From: Streptomyces sp. NBC_01244
GTDB lineage: Bacteria; Actinomycetota; Actinomycetes; Streptomycetales; Streptomycetaceae
Reading direction: 5' to 3'
DNA length: 64,000 bases
Assembly (NCBI RefSeq): GCF_035987325.1
Contig: NZ_CP108488.1
Location: 7,192,001-7,256,000, forward strand
Shown here piece after piece: positions 1-8,610 of the stretch (positions are counted from its first letter, which is position 1; every line of letters starts with the position of its first letter). Made by a program: the position numbers and the translations under genes. Under the pieces are notes generated by a model that saw nothing but the letters and a program-made list of their open reading frames with translations, was not told the origin of the DNA and did no database searches.

Positions 1-5
1 AGTGG

Positions 6-440
6 CTAGTCGGACAGACGCCCCAGCAGGGCGCCCTGGCCGGACTGGAGAATGTGCGCGGCCTTCAGCGGGATCCAGAAGCACTCGAAGTGAGTCGGCT
101 CCTGCTCGCCGTCGTGGTCCTCCCGGCTCATCCACCGCTCCGGCGTCGGCTCCGTGAGCTCCAGGTGGAAGACGTGCCGGTGCTGAATCTCGAACCGGTA
201 CGGGCTGATGTCGTACTCGGTCTCGCCGAGCTTGCAGACGATCTTGAAGTCCGACAGACCGGTCTCCTCGCGCGCCTCGCGCAGGGCGGCGGCCTCCGGG
301 GTCTCACCGGGGCGGATGCTGCCCGCGGGCACCTGGATGCCGACTTCCTCGTAGGAGTAGTCGGTGTGGCGGAACACCAGCAGGCGCCCGTCACGCACGA
401 CGTAGACGAGGACCTTTTCCTTCGTGACCTTCTCCGGCAT
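6..440 (-). CDS. NUDIX hydrolase
   Basis: A NUDIX-family pyrophosphohydrolase of about 144 residues. The Nudix box is intact: a GSIRPGE segment is followed seven residues later by REAREETGL, so the metal-binding Glu residues are all present. The family hydrolyses nucleoside diphosphates linked to another moiety; the substrate cannot be read from the sequence. A reading frame is open from a GTG 15 bases upstream, but a GGAGG lies 8 bases before the ATG at 440, so I place the start there (MPEKV). It is the first of three NUDIX genes within 5 kb. The upstream gene on the same strand is the RsbW-like ATPase, about 150 bases away. Family call is secure; biological role is unknown. Confidence 0.9.
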   Translation of the reverse strand: MPEKVTKEKVLVYVVRDGRLLVFRHTDYSYEEVGIQVPAGSIRPGETPEAAALREAREETGLSDFKIVCKLGETEYDISPYRFEIQHRHVFHLELTEPTPERWMSREDHDGEQEPTHFECFWIPLKAAHILQSGQGALLGRLSD

Positions 441-592
441 AGCAACAACCTCCACTTGGTACAGGAGCTGATTAGTGAGCCCGGCCCGGCAGAGGACCGG
501 GGACTACTTATCCCCTGGCCGACCGAGACTGGTCGGTGTCCCGGGGAAGCCCACGAGTCTAGGCCCCCAACTTGCTGTCAAATCAGCGTTAT

Positions 593-1189
593 TCAGTCGA
601 TGCGCTGGCCTGCAAAGGGCCTCCGCGCTGCCGGGGCTATGGCCCGGCGCCTAGCCCTCGACCGGGTGTGCGATGGCGAGTCCGCTGCCGGTGTACGAAC
701 CCTCATCGCCGCCCGATCAGCCACTTCGCCGACATGGCCGGAGAGCAGAGGCCGATCGCGACGGCTGCCCTGATCCGCCCTTCGATCACCCGCACTCCTG
801 GGCAGATCGAACTGCGCCCAGCAGCGCTTGCCCGTCGCCGTCAGATCAGCACCGTGGCGGTCGGCGAGCACGGATACGAGATACAGGCCGCGCCCGGACT
901 CGGAACTACCGCTCAAGGGCTCCGGCTGCGGCAGCACCTTCGTAGCGTCATGCACCTCGATCACAAGCACAGGCCCCTCCTGGCAGACGCTGACGGTGAC
1001 CAGCCCCGACGCGGTGTGGCGCACGGCGTTGGTAATCAGCTCACCAGCCGCCAGCTCAATTCCGTCCAGTGCCTCCTCGTCGAGCCGTATGCCCAAAGAA
1101 CGGATGCCGGCGACGACGTGGTGTCGTGCCTGCTGGGCGGCGGCTGCCGTACGGGCGACGGTGAACACGAGCTGGTGGTGCGCTGCCAT
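593..1189 (-). CDS. RsbW-like ATP-binding protein (HATPase_c_2)
   Basis: A small GHKL/HATPase protein of the anti-sigma-factor kinase type that is abundant in Streptomyces. The N box reads ELITNAVRHT, followed by an IEVHDA segment (G1-like) and a GRGLYLV segment (G2-like). Such proteins bind ATP and usually phosphorylate an anti-anti-sigma factor or sequester a sigma factor; no partner is adjacent here. An AGGAGG lies 7 bases before the ATG at 1189, so the 19 extra residues of the longer open frame are left out. The C-terminal about 55 residues, rich in Arg and Ala, extend past the usual end of this family at about 140 residues. They may be a disordered tail or read-through after an old frameshift. 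Confidence 0.82.
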   Translation of the reverse strand: MAAHHQLVFTVARTAAAAQQARHHVVAGIRSLGIRLDEEALDGIELAAGELITNAVRHTASGLVTVSVCQEGPVLVIEVHDATKVLPQPEPLSGSSESGRGLYLVSVLADRHGADLTATGKRCWAQFDLPRSAGDRRADQGSRRDRPLLSGHVGEVADRAAMRVRTPAADSPSHTRSRARRRAIAPAARRPFAGQRID

Positions 1190-1455
1190 GAGCGGGCCTC
1201 CTGGGCTGCCTGACTTTGCGTAACCACGGCGGAGACTCGGCCTCACAGGGGCGCTGTCTTGCCGGGGCGAAGACGAAGTGTTCCCGGCGGCTCCCGCCTG
1301 AACGAGGCCCTGAGCAACGCCGAACGCCGTCCTTTCGTGCCTAACCGATGTCTATTCGCTGTCCACCTGGAATTTCTGGACAACAGATCTGCGATCGGCG
1401 GCTGTTGATGTCTAGCGTGGAGACCGGACAAGGACCCCGGCACGAGGGAGCGGCT

Positions 1456-2823
1456 GTGGAGCCATCAGGACCGACCCTCTTCCAGACCCTGATCAACCAG
1501 CGGGGCTGGCAGGACTACCAGGTCTTCAAGCGGCGCTACGAGCAGGCGGCCAAGCAGTTAGCCGAGCTGGAGGGGCCGCCATCGATCGCGACCGCGACGA
1601 TCGAGAAGCGGCAGTTCTTCCGGTACGCCCACGGCGAGGTCCGGACCCCGCAGACCGTCGCCCGCCGCGTCCTGGAGTTCATGTTCCCGGGCATCCCGGC
1701 CGCTCGACTCCTCGAGCCTGCGGAGCCCAGGCCAGGGGCCGCGTCACACCACCCAGCGGCTGACGACCGCAATGCAGTGGATCCATCCGAGTACGGCCTT
1801 GAAGACGTGGTCATGGCGGCGGCGAATGAGTCGGCGCAATTCGCGGCCAGGGCAGAGAGCAGCAACGTGGGACCGCACACGCTGGAGCAGCTGGAAGCTG
1901 ACATCCGCCGCCTCGTCATTACGTACCCCAACCGGCCCGTCGGGCCCCTGTTCCGCGAGGTACGTGCCCTGCGCGACCGCGCCTTCGAACTCCTCGAAGG
2001 ACGTCAGCCACCGCGGTACACCAGCGACCTCTACGTAGGTGCCGGCGTCCTGTGCGGCGTACTCGCGAATGCCAGCTTCGACCTGGGCCGCTACGATGCC
2101 GCCGAAACACAGGCACGCACCGCCTTCCTATTCGGCGAGCTCGCCGGCCACAACGGACTGCGCTCCTGGGTACGCGGACTCCAGGCACTCATCGCTTACT
2201 GGGATGGCCGCCCCGTAGACGCCGTACGCCTCGCCGACTCGGGAAGCGCGTTCACCCCCGAATCCGGCACGGCGCAGATCCGGCTGGAGAGCATCAAGGC
2301 ACGCGCCTACGGCCAGCTCAACCGGGGCAGCGACGCCCTGGCGGCCCTCAGCGCCGCCGACCACCTGCGAGAGCGTCTCGTCGAAGGGGACGAACTGCCC
2401 GGCGGAATGATGGCCTTCCCCGTTGAGAAACAGCTGTTCTACTCCAGCAGCACGCACCTCTGGCTGGCAGGCACCCAACACCTCAGCGATGCCGAGGCTC
2501 GCGCCGACGAAGCGGTGGAGATGTTCCAGTCCGCACCGCCGGAGCAGCAGAGACTCGGCGAGATGTCCCTGGCCCGTATGGACCTTGCGATGGCTCGGCT
2601 GGGCCGAGGGGACATCGACGGGGCCGCGACGCAGATCCACGCTGTCCTCGGGGTCAGTGCCCGGCGCCGCACCGAGAGCGTCGATCGCCGGCTCGGCCAC
2701 TTCAGCCGTCAGCTCGCGCTGCACCCTGGGGCCGGATCACCTGCCGCGATCGGCCTTCGTGAGGTGATCATTGCTCATCAGGAACGCATGCCCGCTCAGC
2801 TCCCGCCAGGAGGCAGCCAGTGA
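1456..2823 (+). CDS. TPR-containing transcriptional regulator-like protein
   Basis: A protein of about 455 residues. An N-terminal helical segment reads like the short helix-turn-helix found in Streptomyces regulators, with helices around TLFQTLINQRGW and PQTVARRVLEF. A long alpha-helical region of tetratricopeptide type follows, from about residue 150 to the end, rich in LGRYDAAETQARTAFLFGE-like pairs. The open frame begins upstream at 1348, but GAGGGAG ends 5 bases before GTG 1456, so that start is preferred. Its stop overlaps the start of the following dehydrogenase in an ATGA, which indicates translational coupling. I infer a regulator or sensor working with that dehydrogenase. DNA binding is not shown by a clear consensus, so the regulator part is moderate. 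Confidence 0.65.
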   Translation: MEPSGPTLFQTLINQRGWQDYQVFKRRYEQAAKQLAELEGPPSIATATIEKRQFFRYAHGEVRTPQTVARRVLEFMFPGIPAARLLEPAEPRPGAASHHPAADDRNAVDPSEYGLEDVVMAAANESAQFAARAESSNVGPHTLEQLEADIRRLVITYPNRPVGPLFREVRALRDRAFELLEGRQPPRYTSDLYVGAGVLCGVLANASFDLGRYDAAETQARTAFLFGELAGHNGLRSWVRGLQALIAYWDGRPVDAVRLADSGSAFTPESGTAQIRLESIKARAYGQLNRGSDALAALSAADHLRERLVEGDELPGGMMAFPVEKQLFYSSSTHLWLAGTQHLSDAEARADEAVEMFQSAPPEQQRLGEMSLARMDLAMARLGRGDIDGAATQIHAVLGVSARRRTESVDRRLGHFSRQLALHPGAGSPAAIGLREVIIAHQERMPAQLPPGGSQ

Positions 2824-3659
2824 CGACCGTGACCCTCTTGCACCCCGGCGCCATGGGCGCGGCCGTCGCCGCCCAGGCCGTCGCCGCAGGCCACGAGGTG
2901 CTGTGGGTGCCGGAAGGCCGTAGCGAGGCCACCCACCGGCGCGCGATGGAAGCCGGCGCCACCGCATGTGACTCGCTCGGCGAGGCGCTGGAACGCAGCG
3001 AGATCGTCCTGTCGATCTGTCCGCCGCAGGCCGCCGAGGACGTGGCGACCACGGTCGCCGACCACGCCTTCGCCGGCGTGTACGTGGACGCCAACGCGAT
3101 CAACCCCCAGCGCATGCAACGAATCGCGGAGGAGATCAGGCCGGGTGCCATAGTCCTCGACGGTGCGATCTTCGGCCCACCGCCCGGTGGCCAGCGGGCT
3201 GCTCGCCTCTACCTCGCCGGCGAAGCCCAGGCCGTGGACACGGTGGAGCCCGTGTTCAAGGACACCGCGTTGCACGTCCGCCGCGCGAGCGGCAGCGTCG
3301 GCTCCGCCTCCGCGCTGAAGATGGCGTTCGCCAGCTACCAGAAGGCCGCCCGAACCCTCGCCGGCGTGGCCCACGCGCTGGCCGACGCTCATGGCGTCGG
3401 CGACGAGCTCACGGCCGAGGCGCAGGTGATGGCGTCCAACATTCTCTCCGACCCTGGATACCTGCCCAGTGTGGCCGCACGCGCCTGGCGCTGGGCTCCG
3501 GAGATGGAGGACATCGCCGAGACGCTCCGCGCCGCCGGGTTGCCTGTGGATATGGCCGAGGCGGTGGTCAAGGTGATGTCCCGCTGGGAAGGGGACAAGG
3601 ACCAGTACGACCTGGAGCTGGCCGACGTCCTTGCCCACCTGCGTAGTCAGGGTGACTAA
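2820..3659 (+). CDS. NAD(P)-binding 6-phosphogluconate dehydrogenase-like oxidoreductase
   Basis: A 279-residue member of the beta-hydroxyacid dehydrogenase/6PGDH superfamily. The N-terminal Rossmann fold opens with LLHPGAMGAAVA, a variant of GxGxMG. The segment DGAIFGPPPGG corresponds to the substrate-binding DAPVSGG-like loop, and the C-terminal helical domain resembles the DUF1932 type. Family members reduce or oxidise hydroxyacids or imines; the substrate is unknown. The ATG overlaps the preceding regulator stop as ATGA, so the two genes are a coupled pair. The catalytic lysine of the family is probably the one in SALKMAFASYQK. Confidence 0.8.
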   Translation: MTTVTLLHPGAMGAAVAAQAVAAGHEVLWVPEGRSEATHRRAMEAGATACDSLGEALERSEIVLSICPPQAAEDVATTVADHAFAGVYVDANAINPQRMQRIAEEIRPGAIVLDGAIFGPPPGGQRAARLYLAGEAQAVDTVEPVFKDTALHVRRASGSVGSASALKMAFASYQKAARTLAGVAHALADAHGVGDELTAEAQVMASNILSDPGYLPSVAARAWRWAPEMEDIAETLRAAGLPVDMAEAVVKVMSRWEGDKDQYDLELADVLAHLRSQGD

Positions 3660-3828
3660 GCGGCGGCCCCTGCTACTGGGGGTGCCGGGATTTGTCCAAG
3701 GCGGAGGCAACGATCCGTGACAGAGCCGAGCAGTTGGACGTCGGCGAAGTGAACGCAGAGCGGTCGGAGGTGGGTGGTCTGACCGATGTTGTCCGGGGTG
3801 CCGTTGAGGCTGGTGAACGTGGCGGTGG

Positions 3829-4293
3829 TCAGGACGCGCGGATCTGGGTGTCGAGCACGGCCTTGATGGCCTCGACATTGCTTGCGGCGAAGTGGGCCAG
3901 CTCCGGAGGCATCAGGTTGAGCTGTCGGATCGCCTCCGCCGTGAACGACACGCGGACGACTTCGTAGCCGCCCCGCTCAGGCTTGTCGAACTCGGTGCCC
4001 GTACGCGACTCGACGTCCATCTGTTCTAGGCGCGCGGCGAAGATGTGCTGGACACCCAGGCCAGCGTCCAGCCTGTCGGTGATCAGATGCACGAGCTCTG
4101 CCTTGCACAGTTTGCCTCCGAGCTCCTCGAACACCTCGCGGTGTAGCGCGTCTTCGATGCTCGCGTCCTCGGCCTCGACGCCGCCTCCGACCGTCACCCA
4201 GTACGGGTCCCGGTGAGCCTTGGTGCGCTTGATCAGCACGAGCTCGTCGCCGTCCAGCAAGATGGCCCTGGCACTGCGCTTGGTGATCGTCAT
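3829..4293 (-). CDS. NUDIX hydrolase
   Basis: A 154-residue NUDIX protein. The box core REVFEELGG is intact and is preceded by GGGVEAEDASIEDALH. The first Glu of the consensus (GX5E) is shifted or replaced by Ala, so the box is slightly degenerate, although the REXXEE catalytic helix is complete. An AGGAGGG lies 8 bases before the ATG at 4293 and fixes the start. Substrate unknown. It is convergent with the 6PGDH-like gene and lies 166 bases from a third NUDIX gene on the same strand. Confidence 0.87.
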   Translation of the reverse strand: MTITKRSARAILLDGDELVLIKRTKAHRDPYWVTVGGGVEAEDASIEDALHREVFEELGGKLCKAELVHLITDRLDAGLGVQHIFAARLEQMDVESRTGTEFDKPERGGYEVVRVSFTAEAIRQLNLMPPELAHFAASNVEAIKAVLDTQIRAS

Positions 4294-4319
4294 CTTCCGG
4301 GCCCTCCTGGGTTCTTCAA

Positions 4320-4463
4320 CGGTCGGTCAAGCTCCCGGGGGACCGGGTGGCGGACATTGCGGGCCCCTACGGGGCCGACAACATGGTGGGGCGGTTCATT
4401 CGTCGGGCGTCGCCGGAGATCTCCGCCGCTGTGGAGCGGTTGGAGGCGGCCCTGGTGGGTTAG
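4320..4463 (+). pseudogene. Possible C-terminal gene remnant
   Basis: One plus-strand frame reads cleanly into the stop TAG at 4461. It has high GC3 and protein-like composition (GDRVADIAGPYGADNMVGRF followed by a helical VERLEAALVG end). No start codon or ribosome binding site precedes it, and the frame enters from the divergent NUDIX promoter region. It looks like the last about 45 codons of a lost gene. The family is not recognised. It could also be chance, because GC-rich DNA gives long open frames. Confidence 0.25.
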
Positions 4464-4927
4464 CCGAGGTAGGGGTATGTGTCGGCGAGGTAGTCGCCGA
4501 TCTGCTGGCGCATGCTGGGGTGGATGTCGTACTGGTCGAGGTCGGCGGGCTGGATGAAGCGGACGCCGTCGGCCTCGTCGTTGATGGTGGGCTCGCCGCC
4601 GACCGGGCGGCCGATGTAGGTGTTCTCGTACTGCTGCCTGATCTCGCCGTCGGTGTAGGCGACGATGTGGCGGGGGTTCGTGTACACCCCGAGGAAGCCG
4701 GTGATCTCGGCGACGATGCCGGTCTCCTCCAGGCATTCGCGTACCGCGCACTGGGCGGCCGTCTCGCCGATGTCCTGGGCGCCTCCGGGCAGGGCCCACT
4801 GGCCGGTGTCGCGGCGGCGCTGGAGGAGGATGGCGCCGTTGCCGTCGACGACGAGGAGGTTGCTGGCGGGGATGAGGGTGTTGGCCTTCGGCGCGGCGGG
4901 GTCGTTGTAATACTCGGTCCTGCCCAT
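4460..4927 (-). CDS. NUDIX hydrolase
   Basis: A 155-residue NUDIX protein with a perfect Nudix box: GGAQDIGETAAQCAV followed by RECLEETGI. The strand before the box (LLVVDGNGAILLQRRRDTGQW) and the GGA entry resemble MutT-like or ADP-ribose pyrophosphatase-like enzymes found near Streptomyces regulators. An AGGAGGGG lies about 10 bases before the ATG at 4927. The substrate is not deducible. It is the third NUDIX gene of this segment; the three are clearly different in sequence and so are not a recent tandem duplication. Confidence 0.9.
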   Translation of the reverse strand: MGRTEYYNDPAAPKANTLIPASNLLVVDGNGAILLQRRRDTGQWALPGGAQDIGETAAQCAVRECLEETGIVAEITGFLGVYTNPRHIVAYTDGEIRQQYENTYIGRPVGGEPTINDEADGVRFIQPADLDQYDIHPSMRQQIGDYLADTYPYLG

Positions 4928-5047
4928 GTGAAGCGGGCCCCTCCTGTCGGTATTTCAGGCTGCGGCTCTCCGGGGTGGGTGCCGGTTTTGAGCCTTGGCG
5001 TGTATCGATCGATGGCGCTGGTCCCGCTGAGGTGATGAACTTGTTGT

Positions 5048-5242
5048 TCAGCCTCCGAGCAGGGTCTCAATCGTGCTCGCAGACGCCGCGCACCGGAACC
5101 CCATGTCGTCGTCGAGCATCTCCGTGGAGGCGTCGTTGAAGACCGAAGGGACGGTGCGTGGGAAGGTCCAAGCGCCGGCCTTCAGCTCATAGAGGCCCGG
5201 CTCGGACCGGGTGGAACACCACTCCCGCAGAGCGTCGCAGTG
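5048..5242 (-). pseudogene. C-terminal remnant of a formylglycine-generating-enzyme-like (SUMF1) gene
   Basis: Read on the minus strand, one frame gives about 62 codons ending at TGA (5048-5050). It contains LYELKAGAWTFPRTVPSVFN and then DDDMGFRCA. A C-terminal GFRCA after a short Asn/Asp-rich loop is typical of the FGE-sulfatase (SUMF1/EgtB/PvdO) fold. The frame is closed by an in-frame TGA immediately upstream, and no start codon or ribosome binding site is present. I read it as the decayed 3' end of such a gene. Similarity is judged by eye on a short piece, so confidence is moderate. Confidence 0.42.
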
Positions 5243-5297
5243 ACAACGGTCCCCTGTTCACTCTCCTGGGTGCCTTGGACGAGTAGCCAGTGCCCTA

Positions 5298-6056
5298 TCA
5301 GATGCGCTGAGCTGCAACAAGCACTGCTGTCTCGGCGAAGAAGAAGCACCCAGCGGCTGCGGCCTGTTGAACTGCGGTGTACCACTCGTCGATCTCGTCC
5401 GGCCCCACCGTGCCGTGTCCTCGCCTAGCGGTCGACCGCAATGCTCCACGGATATCACCGACCCGGCGAGCGGCATGGCCGGACAGTTCAGTTGAGGAGG
5501 TCACAACGGTCTCTACATGAGTGCGGGCAAGCGGTGATGCCTGGACCAAACCGGGCAGCTTGCGCCCGATCCTCCCATCCGAGCTATCCATCCATGAGGG
5601 CGCGTCATCGGCGAAGGCATGGCCGATCTTGCGGTCCAGGTCGACGGGAGCACCGGCGATCACGAGCGAGTCGAAGTCGGAATGGGACAGCACCGCACGA
5701 CCACCCGGCCGCAGCACCCGCCACACCTCGTTCAGGAGCTGAGCCGGGTCAGGCAGGCACTCGAGAAGGTTGGACGAGACGACCGCGTCTACGCTGCCGT
5801 CCGCGAGAGGGAGCTTCTCGCGCAGATCCACGGAGCCCAACTCCACTGTGCCAGCGTGGCTCTGTAGGCGCTCGCGAGCCGTGGCAAGAGCCTGCTCGGA
5901 CCGGTCGAAGCCCGTGAGGTGCGCCTGCGGAAAGCGCCTCGCGAAGGCGGCCAAAGCCGGGCCAGTGCCACAGCCTAAGTCGACCACTCGGCCCTGCTCC
6001 GGAAGCTCAGCGAGGTCTATAAACCGGTCGTGCAGCGTCTCATTGGTCATCAGCAC
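5298..6056 (-). CDS. Class I SAM-dependent methyltransferase
   Basis: A class I methyltransferase of about 252 residues. Motif I is VVDLGCGTGPALAAF near residue 25, the acidic strand-2 residue lies in LTGFDRSEQAL, and the later motifs are DAVVSSNLLECLPDP and LRPGGRAVLSHSDFDS. This set is typical of the UbiE/Methyltransf_11 group. The longer open frame begins at 6092, but GGAGG lies 7 bases before the GTG at 6056, better placed than for the ATG at 6050. The methyl acceptor is unknown. The FGE-like remnant lies just downstream. Confidence 0.83.
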   Translation of the reverse strand: MLMTNETLHDRFIDLAELPEQGRVVDLGCGTGPALAAFARRFPQAHLTGFDRSEQALATARERLQSHAGTVELGSVDLREKLPLADGSVDAVVSSNLLECLPDPAQLLNEVWRVLRPGGRAVLSHSDFDSLVIAGAPVDLDRKIGHAFADDAPSWMDSSDGRIGRKLPGLVQASPLARTHVETVVTSSTELSGHAARRVGDIRGALRSTARRGHGTVGPDEIDEWYTAVQQAAAAGCFFFAETAVLVAAQRI

Positions 6057-6332
6057 GCAAGCCCCTCCTTCTCGTACGACACGCAAGTGCATGTACGCGC
6101 CAGGTGCTGCACACCATAGGGCGCAGCGATGTTCCGCGGCTCCGGGATATTGGCTGGCCGTGACGTCGTTCAGTGGCTCCGGCGCGTTGGCTCCAAACGG
6201 CCCCGGTGGTGAAGATCCTTTGTCATCGGGGCGTCTTGAAGTGGCCCCGGGAATTGGCGTGTGTAGGGACCACTCGATGAACTTCCTTGGTCTCAGGCTG
6301 AAGACTGTGTCCCGCCTGGAGAGCGATGGTCG

Positions 6333-6776
6333 TCAGCGTTGCCTGGTGTCGAGGGCAGCGAGGCCGCGACGGACGGCAGCAGCCGTCTTGTCAAGCTGGT
6401 CTCGCTCCTGCACGCGCCAGTCAGCATCAATGCGAAATGGGTCACCTGTGAAGCGGGGGAAGACATGCAGGTGAACGTGGAAAACTTCCTGGAAGGCTGC
6501 TTCGCCGTCCGCAAGGAACAAGTTGACGCCCTCACATCGCAAGCCTGATCGACGCAGTGCGCGTCCGAGCTGATGCGCCACTTTCCAGACCTGGACGCCG
6601 ACGTCCTCCTGAAGATCCTCCAATCCCACAGCGTGCGCCTTGGGGATGACCAGCAAGTGGCCTGGGGTGACGGGCTGGAGATCCATGAAAGCGATCACCG
6701 ATTCATCTTCGTGGACGATGCTGGCGTCCGCCTGACCTCTCGCTATTGCACAAAAGATGCATCCGTCGTCCGTCAC
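6333..6776 (-). CDS. HIT-family hydrolase
   Basis: A histidine-triad nucleotide-binding protein of about 147 residues. The catalytic motif HVHLHVFPR matches HxHxHxx. The N-terminus has the zinc-type CIFCAIA motif, and the core strand is PGHLLVIPKAH, as in the HINT/Fhit-like branch. These enzymes hydrolyse phosphoramidate or nucleotidyl bonds of adenosine conjugates. The open frame starts at a TTG, but AGGGGG lies about 6 bases before the GTG at 6776, which I take as the start. It is divergent from the methyltransferase at 7045. Confidence 0.88.
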   Translation of the reverse strand: MTDDGCIFCAIARGQADASIVHEDESVIAFMDLQPVTPGHLLVIPKAHAVGLEDLQEDVGVQVWKVAHQLGRALRRSGLRCEGVNLFLADGEAAFQEVFHVHLHVFPRFTGDPFRIDADWRVQERDQLDKTAAAVRRGLAALDTRQR

Positions 6777-7044
6777 AGCCTGCCCCCTCAAGGCCCGAGT
6801 AGCTCGTGCCGCTCACAACATCAGAAGCGGCACACAGGCGCGAGCGAATTTCACCCGGCGTCTGGCACAGCACCGCCCCTGCCGGAGACCACGGGAACCG
6901 TCTCACCCCAATATTGGCGCTGGCGCCGAGATCTGTCCTGGGCGCTGGTGTACAGGTGCCACCGGATTCTCTGCCCCGGGTCCGGCCCTGCAGCAGCCGG
7001 TATTCGGGTGCAGGACATTTGGCCGGGCCCTACCCTCGCAAGGC

Positions 7045-7848
7045 ATGACGAGCATCGACGAGCGGATCAGCGACTTCTACACGGAGTACGACGAGGCGTC
7101 CCGGCTGCACGCCACCGCGACGGGCCGCCTGGAGTTCGAGCGGACCCGGGAGCTGCTGCGCCGACGCTTACCTCCGGCGCCGGCCCGTGTGCTGGACGTG
7201 GGCGGCGGCCCGGGGACGCACGCCCGATGGCTATCCGAGGACGGCTACGAGGTGCTGCTCGTGGACCCCGTGCCGAAGCACGTGGAACAGGCCCGCGCGC
7301 ACGCGCCGGGGTGTTCGGCCGAGCTCGGGGACGCCCGCGACCTGGCCCTCCCGTCCCACAGCTTCGACGCGGTCCTTCTCTTGGGCCCGCTGTACCACCT
7401 GGCGGACCGCGCGGACCGGCTCAGGGCCCTCCGGGAGGCTCGCCGGGTCGCGGCACCGGGTGGTCTGGTGGCAACCGCAGGGATCTCCCGCTACTCCTTG
7501 ATGCAGGACTACACCGTCAGCGCGGGCTTGTCCCCGGAGCTGCTGGCCGGTGAGGTCACGCAGGTGGTCCGTACCGGCTCCTACGACGGCAGCAGGGGGT
7601 TCACGGTGGTGCACTTCCACACCGCAGCCGAGCTTGCCCAGGAGGCTGGCGAGGCGGGGCTCAGCGGTGTGAGTGTGCACGGGATCGAGGGCCCGGGGTG
7701 GGCGTACGTAGTCGCGGCCGGCCGCTTCGCGGACCAGGAGGTGGCGGGAGCGCTCCTCGCGGACGCGATCGCGACGGCCCGCCTCGCAGACGAGCACGGA
7801 GTGTTCACCGACGCCTCGGCGCACATCCTCGTGGTCGGCACAGCATGA
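7045..7848 (+). CDS. Class I SAM-dependent methyltransferase
   Basis: A 267-residue methyltransferase. Motif I is VLDVGGGPGTHARWL, the acidic residue is in LLVDPVPKHV, and later motifs are FDAVLLLGPLYHL and AAPGGLVATAG. This LLLGPLYHL type is common among small Streptomyces methyltransferases near NUDIX and HIT genes. I chose ATG 7045 because the polypeptide upstream of it is low in complexity and methyltransferases of this family begin just before the FYTEYDEASRL segment. The substrate is unknown. Confidence 0.83.
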   Translation: MTSIDERISDFYTEYDEASRLHATATGRLEFERTRELLRRRLPPAPARVLDVGGGPGTHARWLSEDGYEVLLVDPVPKHVEQARAHAPGCSAELGDARDLALPSHSFDAVLLLGPLYHLADRADRLRALREARRVAAPGGLVATAGISRYSLMQDYTVSAGLSPELLAGEVTQVVRTGSYDGSRGFTVVHFHTAAELAQEAGEAGLSGVSVHGIEGPGWAYVVAAGRFADQEVAGALLADAIATARLADEHGVFTDASAHILVVGTA

Positions 7849-8011
7849 GCTGCCTCGTTCCGAGTCGGACGGTGAACATCACTACGCCGCGGAGGCAACA
7901 CCGCCGTCCCCCTGGCCCATTCCGTGAACTTCAGGCTGGGGAATGAGTGACCGTCGACAGCAGCCTGCCGCCGCCCGCAAAGCAGCGACAGAGCCAACTT
8001 CTGTGGTGCGG

Positions 8012-8431
8012 TCATGCTGTGTGACTGGCCGTCATGGCGTTGGCAAGCTGTGTGACAGGGTCGTAGGTGATCCGGTGCCGGGACTGCTGCGTCGGCCAGG
8101 TAGAGAGACTGTCGTCTGACCAGCGCGGAACCACGTGGAAGTGCAGGTGGGGTACTGACTGCTCCGAGTCGGGGCCGCTGGCGCTGAGGACGTTCACGCC
8201 TCCGGCGTTCAATGCGGTCCGCATCTTCCCGGCAAGGCGCTGGACCAGCCCCATGGTGTGGGCCAGGACCTCCGGCGGAGTATCGAAGATGTCCGCGTAG
8301 TGGGATGTGGGAATCACCAGGGTGTGCCCGGGCGCGAGTGGGTTCAGTGGAGCGAACGCTGTGGCCACGGGACCGCGGATCACCCACCGGGCCGAGTCCT
8401 CACGGATCAGGCAGCAGAAGATGCAGTCCAT
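8012..8431 (-). CDS. HIT-family hydrolase
   Basis: A second HIT protein, 139 residues, distinct in sequence from the one at 6333. It begins MDCIFCCLI, has the PGHTLVIPTSHY strand and the catalytic VPHLHFHVVPR. All three histidines of the triad and the CxxC near the N-terminus are present. It probably hydrolyses a nucleotide conjugate. The strong terminator at 8481-8524 lies between its start and the dioxygenase gene upstream on the same strand, so it should have its own promoter. Confidence 0.88.
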   Translation of the reverse strand: MDCIFCCLIREDSARWVIRGPVATAFAPLNPLAPGHTLVIPTSHYADIFDTPPEVLAHTMGLVQRLAGKMRTALNAGGVNVLSASGPDSEQSVPHLHFHVVPRWSDDSLSTWPTQQSRHRITYDPVTQLANAMTASHTA

Positions 8432-8480
8432 GGAGTCTGACCCTGTCAGAGGTGGGACGGCGCCCGCCAGCCGATTTGTG

Positions 8481-8524
8481 ATCAGTCCGGGCTCCCGGAA
8501 ACTACTCCGGGAGCCCGGACTGAT
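8481..8524 (-). terminator. Intrinsic-terminator-like hairpin (19-bp stem)
   Basis: A perfect 19-bp inverted repeat (8481-8499 with 8506-8524) encloses a 6-base loop, AACTAC. The stem core is CCGGGCTCCCGGA. No clear U-tract follows, as is usual in Streptomyces. It sits 87 bases after the minus-strand dioxygenase stop and so can end that transcript. The symmetry allows it to act on plus-strand transcripts as well. Confidence 0.75.
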
Positions 8525-8610
8525 TCATGAAGCGATCGTGCGGCATGTCGGTCGCCGGGACGGGAGCTCTTCCTCCACCGCAGCAGCCTGCTGTCCTGAC
8601 TCGTCGGCGG

